Source: Arcuatula senhousia (taxonomy: Eukaryota; Mollusca; Bivalvia; Mytilida; Mytilidae). Taken from it: 64,000 nucleotides of DNA. This document shows positions 42,301 to 54,300 of the stretch, piece after piece (within the stretch, counting starts at the first letter, position 1; each line of letters begins with the position of its first letter). The position numbers were made by a program, and so were the translations under genes. The notes beneath the pieces were generated by a model that saw only the letters and a program-made list of their open reading frames with translations, made no database searches and had not been told where the DNA came from. Location: contig OZ020309.1 in NCBI GenBank assembly GCA_963971305.1, forward strand, positions 6,503,001 to 6,567,000, read 5' to 3'.

Positions 42301-45300
42301 CACCATGAACAATGTATATGGAGGACAACCTCAGAAATTCACAGATAAGGTCAGAAATCATGTGTTGTTTTTTATTTATATTTATATTTAAAAAAATATT
42401 TTTTATTTTATTTTTATATTTATATAAAAACTTCTTATTTTTAACTTTTTTTTAATTTTATCAAACTACATATACAATGATATACAGTATAATTAGATGG
42501 ACCAAGACTTCTTAAATAAAGAAAAAAAAAGAAATGGTAGCAATAAAAGGATTTTTATTTTTGTATTTAACAGGGCAAAGTTTTTATTCAGCAACTTATG
42601 ACTGGACATCATATAATAAAAAACAAAGTAAGTTATTTTAAAGTTTTTTTCAAACCAAGCAAATATAGCAATCAAATGTATCTTATGCTAAACACTTAAA
42701 AGAAATGTAACTGTTTGAGTTGCATACAAGCAGGTATTCAACCATATCTGAGGGATGAAGGGAGAGCGGCCCATTCATTATTTCAAATATAAATAGATCA
42801 TTCTAGTAGTCTAGTGAAGTTAAAGCTAAAAATCCTGATTGATAAAAAATTATGTGTTATCAACACCTCACTTTGTGCTCATCTGGAACACAACCCATTA
42901 TTAAATGCCCAATCTCACATACATGTACTGAAAAAGATCCTGGTGTCCCTCGTTTTTTCGTTAAGATGGTATGCTTTCAAGATGGTCTTTCATTGCACTT
43001 TAGGATTGGGCTTGAATCATATGTAGTTTATTTTCAATCCAGGGGCCAATTGAAAAACATGCATGCAGCCAGCAGCGAACTCTGGTCACATTAAAGGCTG
43101 CTGGCTGTTGTCCATTGTGGATGTTTTAAATTTACGTTTATATTGTAGGTTGTGTCGTGTACACTTATTCCACATCTCATTTTCTTCTATTTCACTGTTA
43201 TAGGAAGGTGTTCAGAGAATTTTAACCAACACTTTATGGAGATTACCAGGAAATATTGAACCAGGAATGGACCTGGCCGATCAGAATTTGTCCTGCTTAT
43301 TGACCCATTACTTCATACTGATGGCTGAGATACCAGGAAAGACAACTCTTTTGTCACCATTACAGAGAATATCATTAGAGCCACAAAGCATGGTGGTAAG
43401 TATTGTCTTAATTAATGACTCATTACTTCATACTGATGGCTGAGATACCAGGCCTGGGCGCCACAAAACTTTAAAAATACTTAAGTCTAAGAATATTCTT
43501 AATTTCCATGGCGACTCCAATCAAAACTTTCTAATTTGTTGACGTCACAATGAGTTGAGAATATTCTCGGACTTAAGTAATTTTTCATGTTTTGTGGCGC
43601 CCAGGCCAGGAAAGACAACTCTTCTGTCACCATTACAGAGAATATCATTAGAGCCACAAAGCATGGTGGTAAGTATTGTCCTAATTATTGACCCATTACT
43701 TCATACTGATGGCTGAGATACCAGGAAAGACAACTCTTCTGTCACCATTACAGAGAATATCATTAGAGCCACAAAGCATGGTGGTAAGTATTGTCCTAAT
43801 TATTGACCCATTACCTCATACTGATGGCTGAGATACCAGGGAAGACAACTCTTTTGTCACCATTACAGAGAATATCAGTAGAGCCGCAAAGCATGCTGGT
43901 AAGTATTGTCCTAATTATTGACCCATTACTTCATACTGATGGCTGAGATACCAGGAAAGACAACTCTTCTGTCACCATTACAGAGAATATCATTAGAGCC
44001 ACAAAGCATGGTGGTAAGTATTGTCCTAATTAATGACTCATTACTTCATACTGATGGCTGAGATACCAGGAAAGACAACTCTTCTGTCACCATTACAGAG
44101 AATATCATTAGAGCCACAAAGCATGGTGGTAAGTATTGTCCTAATTATTGACCCATTACTTCATACTGATGGCTGAGATACCAGGAAAGACAACTCTTCT
44201 GTCACCATTACAGAGAATATCATTAGAGCCGCAAAGCATGGTGGTATGTATAATGTCAGACTGAAAAAACAATTATAATATCCATGCAACAAATTTGAAG
44301 AGGATACTATGTCTCCACAAGGCTCATGATGAAAGCAACTTCTCTAAAACCACTGGACAGATTTGTTTAATAACTTATAGAATGATTTGTAATAACATGT
44401 GAATATGAATTCAAAAATACTATTTCGATTCACCAAATTTTGCAGGAGCATTGGGACAAAATACATAATACAATGTATACTGACTATTTTAATCCATTAA
44501 GACAATATTTCAAATTATTTATGAAAATTTGATATATTTCCTATTTTTAAGTACATGTTACATCATCTTCATTATGAATTGTTTATTTTTCAGACCTCCT
44601 TTTACCCTACCATGCCACAAGATGAGTTAGCTGAGATCAAAGAAGCTGTGTTAGCTGCCAGAAAAAACAATGCTGGAGAAAATCCTGTGTTTTACAGTAA
44701 GCTAATTTAACACTATATCTTGTATATATTACTGTGGATTCATCTATTTTCATGATGACCAATTTTTGTGGCTTGATGAAAAAGTATCAGTTCGTGGATT
44801 CTTAAATTCATGGTTCTAAAGTCTGTAGCATACCCATCAATGTTAAGTTTCCTTTTTGTGGGTTATCAGATTTAATGCGTGAAAGCAACCCATGAAAACA
44901 ACGAAAATTGATACTCCACACGAATAATAATGAAATGACTGTACCATTGTCAGAACTATCATAGTTTAAGGCTGCATGGATTTAAAATAATCTGGGGTAT
45001 TTATGGTGTTAAGCGGGCAGAGAAATAATTTTCGTAATTTTTTCTCAGCAACTTCTAATCACAGCACCTTGATATTTAGTATACAGCTTGAGCATGGTTG
45101 CCCAGTAGGTGGAATTAGACTTAAGGTCTGTGGCCTTCCTGTTTTCGTGCTTTGACAGATTTTGTATTTTTTTTAGTTTAGTACATGTGTGTAAACTGTC
45201 TGTCTATATCTCATTTCCAGACATTATGAGTTTGACCCTCCTCATTGAATTATTTTGTTGTTGTTTTTTTTAATGATTGTTATTTCTTTGTTAACAGGAT

Positions 45301-48300
45301 GTCCAAATGGTCACCCGTACATTATTGGAAATGTAAGTAACACTTTCTTAAATTTTCCGATGCCTTTCTTCCATCTGTCTGCCTGACCAAATTAGTGTCT
45401 GGAGCATAAATTTTGAACATCTTGATAGAATATCATAAAACCTACACATGATAAAAATTCCAAGGGAAGAAGGCAGCCTTTTGATTTTGAGGCAAATAGT
45501 TTAAAGGTCAAGGTCACAAGTTTTGCCAGTCAAGGGACCTTGAACCATGCTTTGTTTGATATGTTTTAACAGGTATAGCTTAGAGAAAAATAGGGCAGCA
45601 ATTAAATATTTTTTGTGTTTTATCTTTACAGTGTGGTAGAGCAGCCACTGTTGGCATGTGTAAGGCGTGTGGCAGAGAAATAGGAGGTGAAGGTTATCAA
45701 CTACGACCTGGAAACGAGTTAGATCAAGGGTTAGCTTAATTTGTAGAATATATATATTTTTTTAATATTTACAGTGTGGTAGAGCTGCCACTGTAGGCAC
45801 ATGTAAGGCTTGTGGCCGAGAAATTGGAGGTGAAGGACATGTACTACGACAAGGCAACGAGTTGGATCAAGGGTTTGCTTTATTAATCATTATTGAACCA
45901 ATGGTTTGTCCATTCCACTTGATAAGTTAATGTTCCTTGTCTTCAAAGATTGCAATAGTCTTTTTAATATGCCCTGCCTACAAAAGAAAAGAGGTATAAT
46001 GTGTTTTGCTCATCCCTCTATTGATCTAAATCAGATTTACTTAGAGGTTTAAGTTACTCCTTCAAGAAAGATGTATGATATCATCATGAAACTTTAAACA
46101 CGTATGCATCAGGATTTAAACAAATAAGAATCATCATAGGATAATACCCTTCACACCAACTTCATATTTCATTGATTGCTGTTAAAAATGTCGAAAGGGT
46201 CATTATGTTTTAGGGATATAATCTTTTTATTAAAAAAATATAATGTCTCCTTTAATCCACTTGATGTTTCCTCATATACTTATCCTTGCTTTTAGTTTAG
46301 AATACATCAACTTCTAATTTTAGGCATGACAGAACAGAGACAGGTCACATTCTAGGACAAGCTGCCAGACTTGGTCCAATAACAGCTCCTGAGAGGAAAC
46401 TGAACAGAGCATCATTTGCTGTGTTGAGACTATTGACACATATCTCCATGTATATAGGGGCTAATTGTAACTTGCAGGTGGGTTTTTATATGTCTACAAA
46501 GCTGATTTATGCTTGTATAATATAACAGGACCATTACAGTTGATTTATGCTTGTATTATATAACAGGACCATTACAGTTGATTTATGCTTGTATAATATA
46601 ACAAGACCATTACAGTTGATTTATGCTTGTATAATATAACAGGACCATTTCAGTTGATTTATGCTTGTATAATATAACAGGACCATTACAGTTGATTTAT
46701 GCTTGTATTATATAACAGGACCATTACAGTTGATTTATGCTTGTATTATATAACAGGACCATTACAGTTGATTTATGCTTGTATTATATAACAGGACCAT
46801 TACAGTTGATTTATGCTTGTATTATATAACAGGACCATTTCAGTTGATTTATGCTTGACCATTTCAGTTGATTTATGCTTGTATAATATAACAGGACCAT
46901 TTCAGTTACCATTCATTCAAAGAAGAGGGTAATATACTGTTCTACCGTAATCTGTCTGTTAGTCCATCTGTAACAAAATTTTTGTTGCAGTTTTCTATGC
47001 CACAACTTGATACAGAGGTCTGATAATTTGCAAATTGCTTTATCCTATAGTATCATATAGTATATAGCTATTTTATGCTCCTAGAATATACAAATATGTT
47101 CTGTTTACCAAATACTTACGTTTTTATGCAAGACATTATTTTGCAAGCTGTAAAACATCAGCTCACAGATTTACTTGTTTACATGAACTTTTGTAAACTG
47201 TTCTTGCATTCTTATTTGATATTTTAAAGTATTTAAAATGATCATTCCAAGTCAATATATTTGTTTTGTTTCTTACATGCATGTTTATTATAATGTATCA
47301 CAGGCAACCTTGCAATCAATCAAACCAAACATCGAACAACCAAATGTAGCTAGATACCTTAGAGACCACATCAACCTTGACCTGACCTCAATACAGAACA
47401 TCCTTGGCAGGAATAAAGACGACGTTCTGATACTGATACACTTCCTGTTGGCCAGAATGATGAAGGAACATACCATGAACGTGATAGGTATGGATCATTG
47501 TACTAGAGTGAGTGAGATCGAGCCCAAATCTGTATTAAAAAAAAACCACTATATTTAATAGCAAAATACTATGCTTTTAAATTAATGCTTCATCAATCGC
47601 CTTATTTTTTGTTTTTTTATATTTTTACACAATTTTTATATGTTATCCATAATTTTGATCTATATTATTGATTTGTAAAGTTATTAATTTGGATTCTATA
47701 TAATTCAGGTGAAAACCTCCCTGCAAATATATGTGGTCTAACAGATAAGGCATCAAGATTAAAATGGGAAGAAGACTTTGCTAAGAAATATATAGAGCCA
47801 GTACTAAAAGTAAGTCACTTGGAAATCATATTTCTGTACCCCTACAAACATGTTTAGAGTGGGAAGATAATATTGGAATCACTGTGTCTGTTCTTTCATA
47901 GATCTACATTCGACATAACCACTTGATGAATTTTGTTGATTTCTATTCGGTTGATTTTGTGTTTTGTTTTTCCTCGTGCTGTTCTTGTTCATGTTTACTG
48001 GGTTTGTCGTTGCCCTTTCGGACTTTTGACACTCAAATACCCCATTGGTGCCTCTTTGCTTCTTTCCTTCCTAAACTGTTACCACAAATTAAAGGAAAGA
48101 ACTCATTTGTAAAAATGCATTAGGGATTATTTTTCAGACTATTTTCTGTTTCTAGTTGTATGCAAATCAGATTTGTTCTCCTATCGTTAAGACATTGTTA
48201 CAACACAGTAATACATGTATAACATTTTTGTAAACAAGCAAATTACATGTGGCTGTCTAATGAAAGGGGTTTAATTTCCTTACCTCAAAAGAAATCATGC

Positions 48301-51300
48301 TGCTCCTAAAACAATAAATATTTAACTAGTGACAGCAGATACATGTAAGAGAAGATATTTAAATGTAATTATAAAGGGGCTACAACAACAAAAACAAAAC
48401 AAAAAAACTTTCTTCTGTGATTTTGTAAGTATGATTATATATTTTTTTCAGGACAAAGATAATATTGTGAAAAGAAGCACTACAGAGATTATGAACGACA
48501 AAAGACTAGGTGATTTACAATTATTAGAATGATAATTTAAATATATTAAGAATTTGATACATACATTGTATTTTAAAGCATCTCGCCAAAGTGCAAGCAA
48601 TCAGATTTACATTTCTATTAAAGAACACTCGGTAGATAGACCGGAAGGTTAATATCCAGACATGAAAATTAAGAAGTAAAAAATAGTTGGGGAAGTACAT
48701 GTAATTTTAAAGTCTCCTGAACATAGATATATATTTATTATTTTATTGAATTTTTTATTATTTTTGATTTAATATTTTGTTTCAGGTTCTGACCCATTAC
48801 TACAGATATTGTATGAGACAGACAAGTCGCAGGAGAGGTTTGATGTATCAGACCTTCAGGATGTCCCAGCTGTGTGGAGATACAGGGCATTGATTACTGT
48901 CAATCATCTACGTCAGAACCTGGACACAGAAGCAAGAAAACTTCCTGTTCTTAGACTGTTTTTGAAAGAAGTTAGTAGGACTTTTATGTTTCAAAATAAT
49001 ATTGACATTAAAATTTCTTAATATTCGTTCCTGATGTATTTGAGGTTATTAAATGTTGAAAGTCAATAGGTGTATTCTTAACTCTATAGTATTTCACATG
49101 TCTGAAAAAAATAGGTAGGTAGGTTTATTTTATTATTTTTTAAACATATTTTTTACCTTGCAGTAAACAGAGTGGACAAAAAATTCAACGGTGCTTAACC
49201 AAAAATGGCAATAAACTTGTAAGGGTAGGCATGAAATAATAGGTAGGGAAGGGTAGGGTAATAGGAAACACACATTTTTTGTTTTGGTCTTAGCAATCTC
49301 TGCCTTAGGCCAATTAAAAGTGTTCCTAGTATAAACTTTAATAATTTTAGCTTGTTAATTATTTCTTTGTTAGGAGCACCATCTGAGAGCTATCAGATTT
49401 GTACCCAGTATAATTAGACTTCAGAAAATGTTGATACAGAAATACAGTAGAAAGCTTGACAGAGCTGAAGCCACAACACTAACTATTGGGGATGTCAAGA
49501 CACAAATGAGACAAGGTGAATATGCATACTAAGATTCTAGTAAATATTTATGTGTTCAGTGCTCAAGCAAATACTATGGATTAGATATGCCCCTCACAAA
49601 CTAAGTTTGAGTGGGGTATACTGTGGATTCATTTATTTTCGTGGGTACCAATTTTCGTGGTTTGATGAAAAAGGGCCATTTCGTGGAATCTTAAATTTGT
49701 GGTTCGAACGTCTGCAGTATACAGATGTAATGTTAAATTTCCTTTTCGTGGGGTATCAAATTTCGTGGCCACTCACGAAAACAACGAAAATTGATACTCC
49801 ACGAATAATAATGAAACCACAGTATAGGAATCACACTGTCTGTCCACCCATCCGTTCCTCTATCCACTTATCTCAAAGGTGCAACTCCTCCTAATCTGCT
49901 GGATGGATTTTGATGAAACTTTACAGAAAGGAAGTACATCATATGGACATGTGAATAAACAGCATCTGACAACAGTATTCAAAGGCTGACCCTTTAGGCC
50001 AAAAACAGGCCTTATTGCCCCTACTCCTTTGCATGTAAATTTTTAGATTAGTTTGGATATCATTGTTTTGAATGGAGAACAAATTTTATTGCTTTTAGAT
50101 ATCATTAAGAGGAGATAATTTGACTTCAGTTTTTTGTGTGTGTGGCAAATTAAGTTCAATATGAAGCCCTTAGCTGCCACATAAACATCTTTGAACAAAT
50201 GATAACTGACATATTTTTTGTTAAGAAAATATCAACTCAGATAGTCATGAGATAAATGTCCTTCAAAACAAATCATCTAAACAACCAAATAAATGTAATT
50301 ATTCAAAGCCATTTAGTACATCCTAAAAAACACAAGAGAAGTACCAATCAAAATATATAAGTATATCACTAATTTCATATATTGTAACCTAAACATTTGA
50401 AATGTTTCAGATCGAAGATCCAGAGAATTCTCACATCTACTGGCAGATTATATAGAGGCTTGGAACTGTGTTAGGGAATCTCTAGAAAACTACAGTAAGA
50501 TTTCTTTTATTGTAAAGAGGGGGGATAAATTTGTGTTTGACAAATTAGTTCTTTTCAGCACTTGAAAAAAAATATGTGTGTGAAAGACATTTTATTTCAG
50601 GTGTTATGATATAATTCTGAGTAAAAACTTGATGTATTAAAGTATGACAGTATATTTTTGTTGTTTTTTCAATGTCAGGAAATCCTTAATATATATATAT
50701 ATATATAACTTTCAAGAGTCCTGAAATATGCATTTTTTTCAATTCCCAATTCACACTATTTGAAAAATAAATATCTCTGCATGTAATTATATGTAAAAAA
50801 CAATCCTAACTTTTAAACAGCTTGTCCAGCCAACGAAGTATTAGTAACAGTAGAGAAAGGCTATTGTAGGACGGACATTACAGATACCACGCCCATCTCA
50901 CACCTGATCCCCACCCACAAGGATGCCGGTCTATGTTCCTACGTCTTGTTGTTCTTCCTGCTCAAGAAACAGAATACATTCCTCCAGAACTACTGCTCTC
51001 AATGTAAAATCAAGTAAGAATAATGGTCACTTTCTTTTGCAGTGTTTATGTGGTCAGTTATCTCAGTAGACATTTCATATTTCAATTTGTAACTGGCAGC
51101 ATTATCTTTTGGTACCATAAGTAGGTTTTGGCATGTATAGTGTTACCAAACACTTTTGGACATCTTTGTTTTGGGTATCTTTGTTTTGGGTGAGTGAGTT
51201 GGTGTTTAAACCCTGTGCAACCCTATATAGGTTATTTACAGGTGATACATCTTTGTTTTGAATGTGTTGAAAATTTTTCACCCTTTCTGAATTAGGACAT

Positions 51301-54300
51301 GCATTTTTTCTTTGAACATATGTCACATATATAAATGAAATGAAGTATGAAGCACATTTTCTTTGATTATTTATTACAAAATTTTAAAAAGTAGAGATAT
51401 GTTTCGTTGCAGAGAGGACAGTCTGCCTAAGGTCCATGTCCGGGATATATCCTCAGCCCACCTGATAAGTTATCATCCTGACAGAGACCTGCTACCCATG
51501 GTCCTGGCTAACTGTAACTACTCCTTTGAAGTAGGACAGGGAACCAGAGTGGACTATAACCTGATAAACCTGGAGAGACAACTGATGGATAGATTCCTTT
51601 TCTCTAAGTCTATTATACACAGTATTCAAGAGGTAATTTATTGTGCATATAAATATCAAATCATCATTTTATTCATGTATGTATTATAATTAAGGAGTTC
51701 TTTTATTTTTCATCTGTTAATTTTATACATGTACCCATTACTTGTTCAAGTGAGTGGAATATACATGTATAGTGATTGGGGTGTCAATCAATCAATGTGA
51801 ACAATTATTTATTCCTTAAAATACAGATTTTATATTTCCTCTCAATGGATTTTCATATAGCATTCGCTAAATGTGTTACTAGTTCTTAAAGTAAATGTAT
51901 ACATTCTGCTTGAAAATTCTGAAGTGATTTAGATATTGGAACAATAAACATAAGAAGATCCTGCTACATGTATTTTCTTCAAGTTCTGTGACTTTTCTTT
52001 GGTTTCATTTTCCAATATCCATTCCAGATTGAGACCATCACATACAGATCAGAGTCAACCAATGGTGTGGTATTAAACAGTTTATGTAGCAGAGATGTAC
52101 AGGTAAATACCCTGGTGATTGGATGAAATACTGGAAATGTTTGTTTTGTCTATGTGTGTATTATTAGGTCATTATTCATACAAATAAACATGGGATATTA
52201 CCAGTTGGTGCTGGAAAACTGAAGACAGTCCAAGACAGTTTACTGAGTATGAATTTGAAATGACAATTGAATAGTAGACAATAGTTTGTCCTTAGACTGT
52301 TGTGTACCATTTTATCCCATTGTCCTTTTCTTTGTATAATTGGTAAATTTATTGGACTGTACACCTTGAGATTTGACAAATCAAATCTCAAGATACAGAG
52401 GAACAGCTTACAAAGATTTTGCTGTATAAACTATGAAATAGGACTGCCTCTAAGTAATGCTAAAGGAAACAGTTACAAATGACTGGAAATTGAAGACTGT
52501 GTAAAACAATTTCTCAATCTGTTGTGCAAGATTATATATTTGTCATTTGGTGGGATATTTTTTGCATATCCCACTCCACACGATTGGATTAGATTTCAAG
52601 GAATCTGATTGGTGTGACATCACAGTTAGATATTTAGCTTGTGGAAAGCTTACATATCCATAGAGAATAAAGAAAAAAGAAAAGAAAAACAAATTTAAGA
52701 CCTAGGCTACATGTGTCTTCCATGATATCTAGCATTTCTAGTGAATGATGTTCAGTTACTGTATTTTCCAGAGGATAAAGCGCTTCAGGGCCGATTTTCA
52801 GGGAAATATCAGATTTTACTCATTAATAAAGCTCACCTGAGTATAAAACACACACCTTCTTCAGTCTTATAATGTATATTGAATGATACCTTTTAGGAGA
52901 GATTGAGCCCTGCAGTAATCAGTCAGATTTGCTCTGAAGTCAGGATGAAGTCCTACCCAGATCTGTGTGAAGGTTTAGACAAGCTGGATATAGCAATCAG
53001 CTTCCTGAAGTCTGTTGGATCAGACCCTGAGAGTTTGTTGTACGACTTCATGACAGGAACTTTGAAGATTGAAAACCCATTCCCAAGCCCCAAGGTAAAG
53101 TATATATTAAAAAGTTGGAAGTGCATGAAAATATGAGATCAATCTTGCAACATTTTGGGACTGATGAACAAACAGGGGCCCAAACACTATATTCTTAATA
53201 CTTTTGTAGATGGGACATAAAAAAATATATTTTAATACTGATACAATCAAAATAACCTTTCTTTTGTCTTTTCAAGTCGACACAAGAGTCAATTTTAGAA
53301 CTTCAAAACATGGATCCTTGGGGAGTTTATACTTTAGTTTTCTGTCATTCAACATTCATTTGAAATGAGTTTCCAAGATGTATTTCCATAACACCATAAT
53401 ATAATTTTAGCTTATGAGATGAGGAAGATATTTACCTGTTGATTTAGGGGTCAATAAGTCAAAGTTATAGGCCAAAGGCTAAGCAATTGTTATCTTTAAG
53501 TTCTTCCTGATTTGAAAAATTTGTCTGTATAAATCAATTCTTGACTAGATTTCACACAGTGAAAATCTGGGTAATAGAATAGTGAATGTTTGAATTCTAA
53601 ACAGCAGTCAGGAAAAATAATTCATAATAGTTGTCTCAGCTACTACTTATCACAAGCTCTTGATGTAGCATCAGCATAGGGTGCAATAATATAGGGTTTG
53701 ATTTCAGATATGTTGCCTGTTTAAAGCTATCCAACCATTTTTATACCATCCACTCACAAATCACCTTGTCAGTATGTCCACATATCTTGTAAGAACAACT
53801 CTTCCTAATAGGCTTTATGGATTTATTTGAACATAAAATTAGGAAGGACATCATATGGAGATTTGCATGAAGAAGTTTCATAACATTAGATCAAATGACT
53901 TCAGTTTTCACAATATAGAGTTCGGTGTCAAAGGGGGGGAGAAAAGGGGTATCCTTTTGCAAACTTCCTCACACTCTTTCTTGTTGTGTTTGACTTAGTT
54001 TTCTTATGTACCAAACATATTCTTTTTGTAGGCCCATCAATCGACAAGATGTAAACACACCATGTCCTTGTGGATAACCTTGGCATTAGAGAGAGCTAAG
54101 TTTTTAGCAAAGTACAAAAAGGTAAACATTTAAGCTGTTGTACAAGTTAAAAAAAGTCCATTACTATAAGTTTGAGGGTTAAACCATGTAATGGTATACA
54201 GTACATGTATATCAGGTTATTTTGGCTATGTTTGTGTGCAAGAAAATAATGCCAAAATAAAAATGGCCATTTTTTTTTTCGTGTATAATTAGATGGTAAA

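Noticed and set aside
49550..49894. 114-codon ORF
   Set aside because: Runs across a foldback element and a dispersed repeat; no similarity to a protein.
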